Shown one piece after another: positions 18,291 through 25,027 of a DNA stretch of 25,027 nucleotides. The stretch is from Chara braunii (lineage: Eukaryota > Streptophyta > Charophyceae > Charales > Characeae). Numbering within the stretch: the first letter of the stretch is position 1; each line of letters opens with the position of its first letter. The notes under the pieces were generated by a model. That model was given only the letters and a program-made list of their open reading frames with translations, had not been told where the DNA came from and made no database searches. The DNA lies in contig BFEA01000188.1 of the NCBI GenBank assembly GCA_003427395.1, positions 641,945 to 666,971 on the forward strand, read 5' to 3'. Both the position numbers and the translations under genes were made by a program.

Positions 18291-18637
18291 CACATTAAAA
18301 ACAAGCAGGAAGCGGCCCTAACGCCAGCTGACCGGCGAGAGAGTGGGTGATTTTGACAACAACAACAAAATGGGGAACCGCGCTAGCGCTAGCGCCCTAA
18401 CGTCGGCCGACCGGCGAGGCCCGGCCGCACCCTGCTTGACCAGCGTGCTGGAGAGGAGAGACCCTCCAGGCCGTTGGGCCTGTTCACTCGCCCGACACGT
18501 GGCCGTGACTTTCAGCTTGCCACTTGCCACCTGTCGTTTGGTGACGTGGATGCCTCATGACGCGTGATGAGGGGAAGCGCCAGCCGTGATTGATTGGAGG
18601 TTACTACACAAAAGCAGCGCGGTTCTTTGAGCGAGCC

Positions 18638-19021
18638 ATGACTACCATGGATGAGATTTTGGATAGGGAGCTATATATTGGAGAAAACGAATGGTTGATG
18701 ACCTTGGAGAACGAACGCATATGGCTACAAAAGATTGTGAGGGACATGTCTTTACGGCTGCAAATGGAGCCAAAGGTCGAAGGCGGAGCGATTTCTCTGG
18801 CTGGTTGGCTGAAGGAGAAAAGTGAGGACATGCTGGGGATAATCTGGGAGCTGGAGGAGGGGCCGGATCCTCGGGTTGACGTCTGCATCGATTGGAGGAG
18901 AGCAAATGGCATCATGTCTGTCTGCAAGACCCTCTTCAATGAGGGTCGCGATCTGTATGCTCTTCTGGAAGACCGGTTGGAGGGCGTTATTGATCGTGAG
19001 GACGCGGACATGCCAATATAA
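18638..19021 (+). CDS. Retroposon protein, copy 2, 127 residues, unknown family
   Basis: The ATG at 18638 (GAGCCATGA), with a second in-frame ATG in better context at 18647 (TACCATGG), opens a 127-residue acidic protein aligned end to end with the first ~127 residues of copy 1. Shared blocks include IVRDMSLRLQ, LAGWLKEKSEDML, IIWELEEGPDPR, DVCIDWRRANGIMSVCKTLF and LLEDRLEG. The frame ends in TAA at 19019-19021 where copy 1 has GAG, so the Thr-rich tail is absent. Structure prediction would probably give helices. No known fold or function is recognised. Confidence 0.5.
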   Translation: MTTMDEILDRELYIGENEWLMTLENERIWLQKIVRDMSLRLQMEPKVEGGAISLAGWLKEKSEDMLGIIWELEEGPDPRVDVCIDWRRANGIMSVCKTLFNEGRDLYALLEDRLEGVIDREDADMPI

Positions 19022-19139
19022 GTAACAACTTTAACATCAAGACCATTAACAACATTAGTAAATGAGTGCGACAACAACAGCAACAACAATGCTAACAGCG
19101 GCGATAACACAAACAACAACTTGAAAAACAACGGTGGAA

Positions 19140-19215
19140 ACATCAACAACAACAACAACAACAACAACAACAACGACGACGATAATATCAACAACAACGA
19201 CGACGACAATGGCAG
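19140..19215 (+). repeat. CAA/GAC trinucleotide tract in retroposon copy 2
   Basis: AAC triplets (19141-19175) followed by mixed GAC/AAC/AAT triplets correspond to the CAA-rich region of copy 1. The region is outside the protein frame here. Confidence 0.85.
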
Positions 19216-19937
19216 TGACGACTTCAGAAGCAGCGGGGTTGACAGCGGTGCCCGTACAGATGCGATCATCAGCGACAGGATGAGGTCCAGGGAGATGCCG
19301 AAAGCGGACGAAGGGGAGATTGTGGTTGGTATGAAAAAGGGGTTGCTATTTCCCCCCCTCTCAACGATAGTGATGACGACGACGGCGGTGGCAACGACCA
19401 AGGGAGCAGCGGGGTAGGAAGCGACATCCGGGCATTTGAGATTATCATCAGCGTGATGGGAGCGACGTTGCAAGCAGATGTGGTGGGATATGGGGTTGAT
19501 ATAGAGAAGCGATTTACTACTTTTCCTCCATCCGACCTCGATACGTAGATTTTCCTTGTGGTTTGGAAGAGGATAGGGGTAGGGTAGCTGGGGGTGATTG
19601 ATGCTGCCCGGCCTGCAATACCAATTATCAATGGGGGGTTGATCGTCTTGTTGGTTGGCGGTGGGCTGTTTAGGGGTTAGGTAGCAGAAGGTTATTCCTT
19701 CCCTGCGTAGGGAACTAATCGATGCCCCCTGACAGTTCACACGATAATGCATATTGGATACTGGACTTGGCGTCCAAACTATACACCGCTCATCCTTGAC
19801 AGAGTTTTGCTTTTAGGCTTGATTGATAAAAGATCATATACAATATATTGTGCTTAGGGTTTCGTGATTAGAGTCTGATAGATATAGAATAAGGACATAT
19901 ATAGATAAGTTTCTGACTGTTTGACATAGTTACACAA

Positions 19938-20196
19938 CACGATATAGGGACACTGGACCCGATTTCCAGCAGATGCAAATCACTTCATTGTAATACACAT
20001 CACGTCATGGTTAGGGTTTCCATTGATTGGATTGATGCCTCAGTTTGTTTTGGAGACTCTATAGACTAGATGGATAGGGACGTTAGACCCGTTTTCCGGC
20101 ACACATATTCACACTATTGCACACGGATGCTGGACCTGATTTCCAACACATACATTTTCATCATTGTACAAGGAAGTTGGACCCGATTTCCAGCAG
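19938..20196 (+). repeat. Four diverged GACCCGATTTCCAGC units (copy 2)
   Basis: Units end near 19970 (GGACCCGATTTCCAGC), 20100 (AGACCCGTTTTCCGGC), 20146 (GGACCTGATTTCCAAC) and 20193 (GGACCCGATTTCCAGC). The last is followed by AGGTGTAGCTCCCC as in copy 1. Confidence 0.8.
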
Positions 20197-20237
20197 GTGT
20201 AGCTCCCCATCAATAGATGGAGCCTTCGACGACGGGG

Positions 20238-20277
20238 CCTACTTACCGGGGATGCTCTTATGACCTCGTTAAGTAGG
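20238..20277 (+). other. 3' stem-loop of retroposon copy 2
   Basis: CCTACTTA (20238-20245) pairs with TAAGTAGG (20270-20277) around a 24-nt loop that shares TGCTCTTAT and ACCTCG with copy 1. The third pair is T-A here (20240 with 20275) and C-G in copy 1 (15550 with 15585). Confidence 0.7.
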
Positions 20278-20332
20278 TTTCCCGTATACGAAGTTCAGAT
20301 TAAAAAAAAAATAAAAAAATGGCGGACATCCT

Positions 20333-20769
20333 ACCCTTCTTCCCTTGCAAATCCTTTGACCACGGAATGATTGCTATGAGTCTCTCTTTTCACACACATG
20401 TGATCAGGGGCCCCTGATATTTCAAATTTAACACATCCCTCCTTCAACTACCTACCCTGAACAATCACGTAAAATTTTTTTGGAAGTACTGGTCAACTCA
20501 AAAGTTGGAGGGAGGTTCGATTGTCCGATGTTTCAACAATGGAGTCTCACAACTACGGGTAGTACGGGAGAGGGTTAAAAAACTCTCAATACAAATTGCG
20601 AGGCAAAGAAAGTTAGTTCTTGACAACCTACTACTGCAGTTAAAATTCACTTGTTTGAGGTGGCAGTGGACATCAAGGTGAATTGGGGAACAAAGACAGA
20701 AGGGTGGTGGCTACACCCAATACAGGAAGTACTCCAATGGCCCCGCTGGTGGCATGAAGGAATCGAGAG
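20333..20769 (+). pseudogene. LINE-2 endonuclease C-terminus and RT-core deletion junction
   Basis: After the right target duplication the frame continues as LPFFPCKSFDHGMIAMSL, where SFDHGMI stands for the SDH motif closing the APE domain. A degraded connecting region follows, and at about 20770 the sequence is already at VLGVNLTALG, the equivalent of the YLGV motif beyond RT motif C. The fingers and palm (around 1.5 kb in relatives) are absent, so this copy suffered an internal deletion with a junction somewhere in about 20690-20775. Confidence 0.65.
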
Positions 20770-21994
20770 GTGGCGATTAGAGTACTAGGGGTGAACCTGA
20801 CAGCTCTGGGCCCTCCCCTGGATCACGGTGACATGCTGGTGCACTTAGCCCTCCAACGAATATCACGTTGGGACGGTAAAGCGACATCGCTGGTTGGAAG
20901 GGCCCTTGTTCTCAACAATGCGATATTCACCTCCCTATGGTCACTCACCCAAAAGCAGCTGCAAAAACTGAAACTTGTTGCAGCGACTTACTTATGGAAG
21001 AATGATCATGAGAACGCCTCGTGTATCAAGAGGCAGGCTTGGGACATCTTGATCCAGCCCAGGTCCAGGGGAGGGTTAGGTGTCAGAGACCCGGGCCTGC
21101 AAATCAAAGCCCTTATCTTAAAAATTTTAATTAGGTTGCTGTTGAGAAACGATATACCATGGGCTCCCTATGCACACATTCAGATAGCTTGTCTGGCTCC
21201 CCCCTCATGCCCCCACCATCCACTGCATCCTTTCCGGTGGGTGACAAATCAGGCATGAACCATTCCAGCTTAGCCTAGGAGGGATACAGACACAACGCCG
21301 ACTGGGGAGGCAAAATGGGACATCAGGACTGATCCTCTGTGGTCTGATTTGTTAAGGCTTTGGAGAGATCATGACCCTCTACCAAAGTCAACCCCTCTGA
21401 GATGGCACGAGATCTGGCGGCAGCCCCTTTATGGCCACCTGCAAATTTTAGACCCTCAGGGTCATACCCTCTCCCTCTACTGCGATTCTAAGTGGAGGAA
21501 GTGGGTAAAAAGGGACATCTATACAATAGGAGACATATGGGATGACACGAGCGCCACATGGATCGCTGCAGAAGCCCTGGTTGCTAGAGTTAGCCCCATC
21601 CCTAACCTTCTCCAAGACTGGTATGAATTGCAGGAGGTGATCCCACTAGCCTGGGTCATAGCTTTAAAGGAGGGTCCATCCGCCCCAAAGAGAGACTGGG
21701 TTGTTCATATGGATTCCCTCCCCCTTCCCATACCCATATATAGGGTTCACCAGACGACACAAGCTTGGCTGGATCTTGAAGCCTTCTGCCCGGACCCAAC
21801 AGGGGCAAGGTGGTCCACTGTGCATCGGCAGCCAAACCTCAACAAACAACGCCAACTTGGAGATGCATCAGATTCTGCCTTCCTTAGGATTTGCGGTGTG
21901 GAAGACAAAGATGGCATAGTCTGAACTTCGTGGCGACACGAAGGAAGAAGACCTCGGTTGAAATGATGTTCGAAGTTTATTTCAATTAACACAA
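20770..21994 (+). pseudogene. LINE-2 RT thumb and connection region
   Basis: The frame gives VLGVNLTALG, LQRISRWDGKATSLVGRALV, LNNAIFTSLWSL, AATYLWKNDHE and SRGGLGVRDPGLQIKALILK, the usual post-palm order in plant L1-like elements. It is broken by a TGA at 21256-21258 and a TAG about 15 bp later but keeps the frame to 21922-21924 (LRLWRDHDPLPKSTPLRWHE and onward). Recognisable LINE sequence fades before the rRNA fragment at about 21995. Confidence 0.75.
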
Positions 21995-22182
21995 TTGTGT
22001 CTCATAAGTAGCGACCTGCACGAATGGTGTAACGACTGCCCCCCTGTCTCCAACATGGGCTCAATGAAATTGAATTCTCCGTGAAGATGCGGAGTACCAG
22101 CGGCTAGACGGTAAGACCCCGTGCACCTTTACTATAGCTTTGCATTGACAACCTTGGTTGAATGTGTAGGATAGGTGCGAGG
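21995..22182 (+). pseudogene. Mitochondrial large-subunit rRNA fragment (NUMT)
   Basis: About 188 bp read as LSU rRNA around the start of domain V. Landmarks are AAGTAGCGACCTGCACGAAT, GGTGTAACGACTGCC, TGAAATTGAATTCTCCGTGA, AGATGCGGAGTACC, ACGGTAAGACCCCGTGCACC and TGTGTAGGATAGGTG. The variants (GACGGTAAGACCCCGTGCACC, CATAAGTAGCGACC, TCTCCAACATGG) agree better with the plant mitochondrial 26S gene than with plastid or bacterial 23S, judged from memory. It is a short piece without the rest of the gene, so it is a nuclear relic, not a working rRNA. LINE-2 sequence lies on both sides. Confidence 0.85.
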
Positions 22183-23228
22183 TGGTCATATGTTATGTAT
22201 ATGAAGCCTCCACCCCCCTGTCTCATCTCCCTTTCGACCCGGTGGAGTGGGAATGGAGATTGGGGAAAGAGACAACATTCACACCATGACAATACTCAGT
22301 TAAAAATTGATATAGAGCGGAACGTCCTTCAGTCCCGGTCATGGAAGGCATCCTAAGTAGATGGGAGAGGGACTCTTCACTAAAAAAAAAGGACCTCAGC
22401 TTCCTCAGATGGGGGTCCTTCTCCCACATTAAACTAACTAATCATAGAGCTCTTCCATGGCCGATCATCCACAGATGTATGCCGACTACAGATTGGCTGA
22501 AAGACACGACAGACTTAGAGCAAAAAGGACTTTTATCCCCGTTGTGCTCTTACTGCATAGATACCCCTCCTAGAAAACTTGCTACACTGGAACATTGTCT
22601 CCTTAATCGCCCAATGGTGACCCGTCTTTGGCGATGGTGGGATGCAGCCTGGCACTATCTTACAGGCCACCACTTTCCTTGGAACCTGCAGTCCCTCCTT
22701 TTTGGCGTCACCACAGAAGGAGGACAATGGTCACCATTTGCACTCAATCTATTCCAATACATACGCCTCACCCTTCTTATGGCAGCCCGGAGAATGAGGT
22801 GTTCACACGAAAGAAGCCAACATCTGTTCGGGTTTCAGCAAGCCAAAGCTGAAATAAGTCACCTTATTACAGTCCAAACACACGATGCCTGGAAAGGCTT
22901 GCAAACCCGACTGCAACAGGAGATGGATAATGCCAAGAGTTCACGGCTTATCGAAAACTTCTCCACCACATGGCTGGACCCGAATTCCAGGCTCTATCTT
23001 ATCGATGGGAGTCATAACCTACATTGGCAACCATTGCTGGCAACCGAGAGCCAATGGGAATTCCTGCCCCAACACCATTTCACAGTGCATCACCAACCTA
23101 CGAACTTTCTACAGATTCCTGAAAACCTAAACCCACAACTCCCTGATAACACCCACAATCAGACTTCCATCCCCATGCCCTCTCCCCCGTCGCCCCAATC
23201 CCCTCCTCTGCTCCCCCCCTTGGTTTGA
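22183..23228 (+). pseudogene. LINE-2 zf-RVT region and Pro-rich tail
   Basis: A 295-residue open frame (22341-23228, no certain start) contains WPIIHRCMPTTDWL, then CSYC and LEHCLLNRP. In the zf-RVT domain the second pair is normally His-x4-Cys; here that Cys is Arg (TGC to CGC would explain it), so zinc binding is probably lost. A helical Arg/Gln-rich stretch and a Pro/Ser-rich C-terminus follow, merging into C-rich low-complexity DNA. The frame differs from the upstream thumb region, as expected after the rRNA insertion. Confidence 0.7.
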
Positions 23229-23345
23229 TCCCCTTATCCTTCCCCATCCAGTCCCCCCCTTCCCCCCCCCCCCCCCCTTCCCCCTCCCCCTCCATCCCCA
23301 TACCCGGAAACTATCCCTCCTTCCTCCCCTTTCCGCTAAAACACC
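23229..23345 (+). repeat. C-rich tract with a 16-C run
   Basis: The tract consists of runs of C separated by single T or TT; the longest is 16 C at 23262-23277. The minus strand could form G-quadruplexes. It probably belongs to the LINE-2 3' untranslated region. Confidence 0.8.
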
Positions 23346-23538
23346 GTTTCTGCCTATTCCTCCTATTTCCTTGCCCGCCCCCCTCCCTTAATGAGCCGGC
23401 CAGGGTGCTCCCCCCCATCACAATGGGACAAGCAGGACATTGGGAGTGATGGGGACCAGAACAAACATGAATAGTCAGTCAAGTGTCTGGTAACAGGGGG
23501 GTAGCGTTAAGGAAGTGGAGGATCCACAGTATCTGAAG

Positions 23539-23559
23539 TTTAGGGTTTAGGGTTTAGGG
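23539..23559 (+). repeat. Three perfect TTTAGGG telomere-type units
   Basis: TTTAGGG x3 starts at 23539 and is followed by TTT. It is framed by TGAAGT (23534-23539) and ACTTCA (23565-23570), with the palindrome GGACTTCAAGTCC next to it. Three units is a short interstitial motif, not a telomere. It lies shortly after the presumed 3' end of LINE-2. Confidence 0.85.
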
Positions 23560-23793
23560 TTTGGACTTCAAGTCCGGGGGGTCAAAGGGTTTGAGGGATC
23601 TGTGGTCAATATTAAGTCTACAAGAAAGTGAGGTGGGAGTAGTTTTCAGGAAACACACACAGGAGGGAAGGAAGGATTCGTTCTGTCAACCTCCAGTGGT
23701 CAAATGCACAACCCAACACAGACGCTTCACGGATTTGCTGCACTTATAGCCTCAAACCACAAAGCACAGTGTATAATCCTATACCATGGCTAC

Positions 23794-23864
23794 GATCCGG
23801 ACCACCGGACAGGGATCCGGACTGTCCGTGGTCCGGGTTCCGGGTCCGGATCTTGGTCCGAATG
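23794..23864 (+). mobile_element. GGTCCGG/TCCGGA-rich element end (hAT-like?)
   Basis: About nine copies of TCCGG, GGTCCG or close variants occur in 70 bp, with CAGGG at 23810-23814. An A-rich tail-like tract follows at 24054-24088. The arrangement parallels the clusters at 569-669 and 7800-7891, though the motif differs. A partner end and target duplication were not found. Confidence 0.35.
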
Positions 23865-24049
23865 TGAGGGCCCCAACCCAATGGCCAAAAAAGTTTTGGG
23901 TGGTCCGGGGCGTTTGTTCATGCCCTGGGCAGCCCAAATAAAACAGTGCCTTATTTTTTACCACCCTCACCGACGATCCAGACGGCCCGGAAAGTCTACG
24001 AGGGGGTTTGGTTTTCTTTGTTCGTTTGTTTGTTTTCATACTTGCAGCA

Positions 24050-24090
24050 GCACATTAAAAATAAAAAATAAAAAAAAAAAATAAAAAAAG
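24050..24090 (+). repeat. A-rich tract
   Basis: AAAAATAAAAAATAAAA-type sequence, possibly the poly-A tail of a retroposon whose body would be about 23810-24050. Confidence 0.7.
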
Positions 24091-24304
24091 TTGAAAGGAC
24101 AGTGTGGGGTGGCCAAACATTCCCCTCGCTCCTGAATATTCATGTCCTAGTTGGGGCCAGCCTCTTTTCCGCAGGATCCCTACAGCGTACTAGCTAGGAC
24201 CATACGGATGAACAGGTACAATTCAAACTTGTACTTTGTGAGCGTAGGCAGAGAATATATAGTCTGGACTCGAATTAAGGTCTCTGCATCTCGGTTATGG
24301 GTCA

Positions 24305-24395
24305 CTATTTCTCTGTTTTCTCGTTATTCTTTTCTTCTCTCGTTTTCTTTTCTTTTCTCGTTTTTCTTTTCTTTTCTCATTTTTCTTTTCTTAGG
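24305..24395 (+). repeat. Polypyrimidine tract with internal repeats
   Basis: A T/C-rich stretch is made of TTTTCTTTTCTTTTCTC-like repeats. No gene function is indicated. Confidence 0.85.
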
Positions 24396-24957
24396 AATAC
24401 CTGCAGTGGCCCTAAGGATGATGAGAAGTTGCAGAAAAGTCAGAGGAAAAACCTGACCATACGCATAGTCACAAAGCCGTGTTACCATAGCTTAGTATGT
24501 GAAAAAATCCCGAACTTTATACTCGAAAAATAGAACGTCAAGGCGCAAAAAAAAACCATAGCAAAGCTACAGGCACCTCCTCCTCACGCTAAGACAGAGT
24601 GATGCTCCTGAGAAGAAAGAGCTGGCATCCCCTAAGGGCCTCTACTCACCAATGCACAAAAGACAAAACATATGGTGGCGTATTATTCCACGTTCTGCAG
24701 AAAATTCATGCTAATTTTGCACATTTCGTGAGTAGTGCAGCCAAGCCCTAAGAGTCACGCGCAACAGGGCCTAGCTACGCGAGCAACCCATAACTGCTGA
24801 AACACAGACCTGAACTCGAATCTTGAGTATATATTCGGCCAGCTCGTGCTCTACTTCATATGCGCTGCCTGCCTTGATTTTGGGGAGGGATTGCGCTAAA
24901 TGGCTGTGAGGACCCTTCAGATATTAGCCTGCATGGGGCGTCTGAGCCGTGTTAAGG
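24396..24957. other. Unassigned stretch before the adapter
   Basis: Mixed sequence without a credible coding frame, RNA gene or clear repeat. Confidence 0.4.
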
Positions 24958-24991
24958 CTGTCTCTTATACACATCTAGATGTGTATAAGAG
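24958..24991 (+). other. Retained Nextera mate-pair junction adapter (artefact)
   Basis: CTGTCTCTTATACACATCT (24958-24976) is the exact 19-base Tn5 mosaic-end sequence. It is followed by the first 15 bases of its reverse complement, AGATGTGTATAAGAG (24977-24991). This head-to-head arrangement is the circularisation junction of Nextera mate-pair libraries. It is library DNA, not genome, and sequence beyond it need not be adjacent to what precedes it. Confidence 0.97.
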
Positions 24992-25027
24992 CCACTCATC
25001 CTCGGAATTGTTCCCCGAGGACGATTC
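24992..25027 (+). other. 36 bp copied from the Harbinger-like element (chimeric end)
   Basis: The last 36 bases are identical to 1214-1249, the subterminal region of the 1130-2710 element. They directly follow the adapter, so they are the mate of a jumping-library fragment, from this locus or another copy of the element. Confidence 0.9.

Larger units (their letters stand above)
18291..20318 (+). mobile_element. ORF-bearing poly-A retroposon, copy 2
   Basis: The element is 2,028 bp between exact 14-bp target duplications, with an A-rich tail (20302-20318). It shares with copy 1 the GCGCTAGCGCTAGC leader, the protein frame, the CAA-rich region, the GACCCGATTTCCAGC repeats (four here, two in copy 1) and the 3' stem-loop. 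Its leader is longer than in copy 1: a segment CCCTAACGCCAGCTGACCGG at 18317 is a diverged duplicate of one near 18393, hinting at tandem promoter-like units. It interrupts the LINE-2 endonuclease, so it is younger than that LINE insertion. Confidence 0.85.
17011..23450 (+). mobile_element. LINE-2 of this window: degenerate L1-like element with two insertions
   Basis: The sequence order is a leader/ORF1 relic with 21-bp repeats, APE endonuclease (17560-18290, then 20333-20450), retroposon copy 2 inserted in the endonuclease, no RT core, thumb/connection region from about 20770, a mitochondrial rRNA fragment (21995-22182) and a zf-RVT-like region (22341-23228) followed by C-rich sequence. Boundaries are approximate: the start is the end of the minisatellite, the end lies after the C-rich tract, and no target duplication was found. 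Confidence 0.75.

Noticed and set aside
18604-19752. 382-residue minus-strand open frame
   Set aside because: It is antisense to the retroposon protein frame, and its Leu/Ser-rich character is the reverse of the CAA-rich and acidic coding region. The matching antisense frame in copy 1 (14331-14885) has the same cause.
21995-22182. Working rRNA gene or plastid-derived fragment
   Set aside because: Only about 190 bp of a gene of nearly 3 kb are present, and the variants fit mitochondrial rather than plastid LSU rRNA.
24958-24991. Natural inverted repeat or transposon end
   Set aside because: The sequence is exactly the engineered Tn5 mosaic end in mate-pair junction orientation, which makes a library artefact far more likely.

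Overview
The window looks like transposon-dominated nuclear DNA of a green-lineage eukaryote. No single-copy host gene could be recognised. Support for this origin: two L1-like LINEs with APE endonuclease and zf-RVT regions, a Penelope-like element (PLE) with the domain order described for the Chlamys clade of green algae and spike mosses, PIF/Harbinger-type elements, a plant-mitochondrial-type large-subunit rRNA fragment, and three units of the plant telomere heptamer TTTAGGG. A charophyte such as Chara is a plausible guess but is not shown by the sequence. The long A/T runs, simple repeats, nested insertions and stop-riddled reading frames fit a large repeat-rich plant or algal genome.

Layout. 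1-760: AT-rich DNA with a decayed ~202-bp tandem duplication and a TTCGG/CCGAA-rich element end. 882-3217: DNA transposons: a 1.58-kb Harbinger-like element (1130-2710) with a transposase-like remnant, and three foldback MITEs, one nested in another, all with 3-bp A/T target duplications. 3423-3590: another foldback element. 4559-9720: LINE-1 of this window (Gln-rich ORF1, endonuclease, RT, zf-RVT), full of stops and split by an AT-rich insertion at 7800-8150. 10235-13610: a minus-strand PLE with an N-terminal GIY-YIG endonuclease, a CxC linker and a C-terminal RT, with ~105-bp tandem repeats beyond its 3' side. 13975-15856: a minus-strand tRNA-derived SINE-like sequence split by copy 1 of an undescribed ORF-bearing poly-A retroposon (14101-15646) and a 155-bp foldback. 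16333-17010: a TATGTGGG-type minisatellite with palindromic modules. 17011-23450: LINE-2, whose endonuclease is split by copy 2 of the same retroposon (18291-20318, 14-bp target duplication), whose RT core is missing, and which carries a mitochondrial LSU rRNA fragment. 23450-24957: low-complexity and element-end sequence. 24958-25027: a retained Nextera mate-pair junction adapter followed by 36 bp identical to 1214-1249, so the last 70 bp are an assembly artefact.

How the parts relate. The two retroposon copies have poly-A tails and target-site duplications, so they were probably mobilised in trans by a LINE. They share an unfamiliar acidic helical protein and a 3' stem-loop in which one base pair differs by a compensatory change. 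They and the Chlamys-type PLE, with its candidate 48-nt in-frame intron, are the most interesting content. All autonomous machinery visible here (LINE RTs, PLE, Harbinger) is broken.
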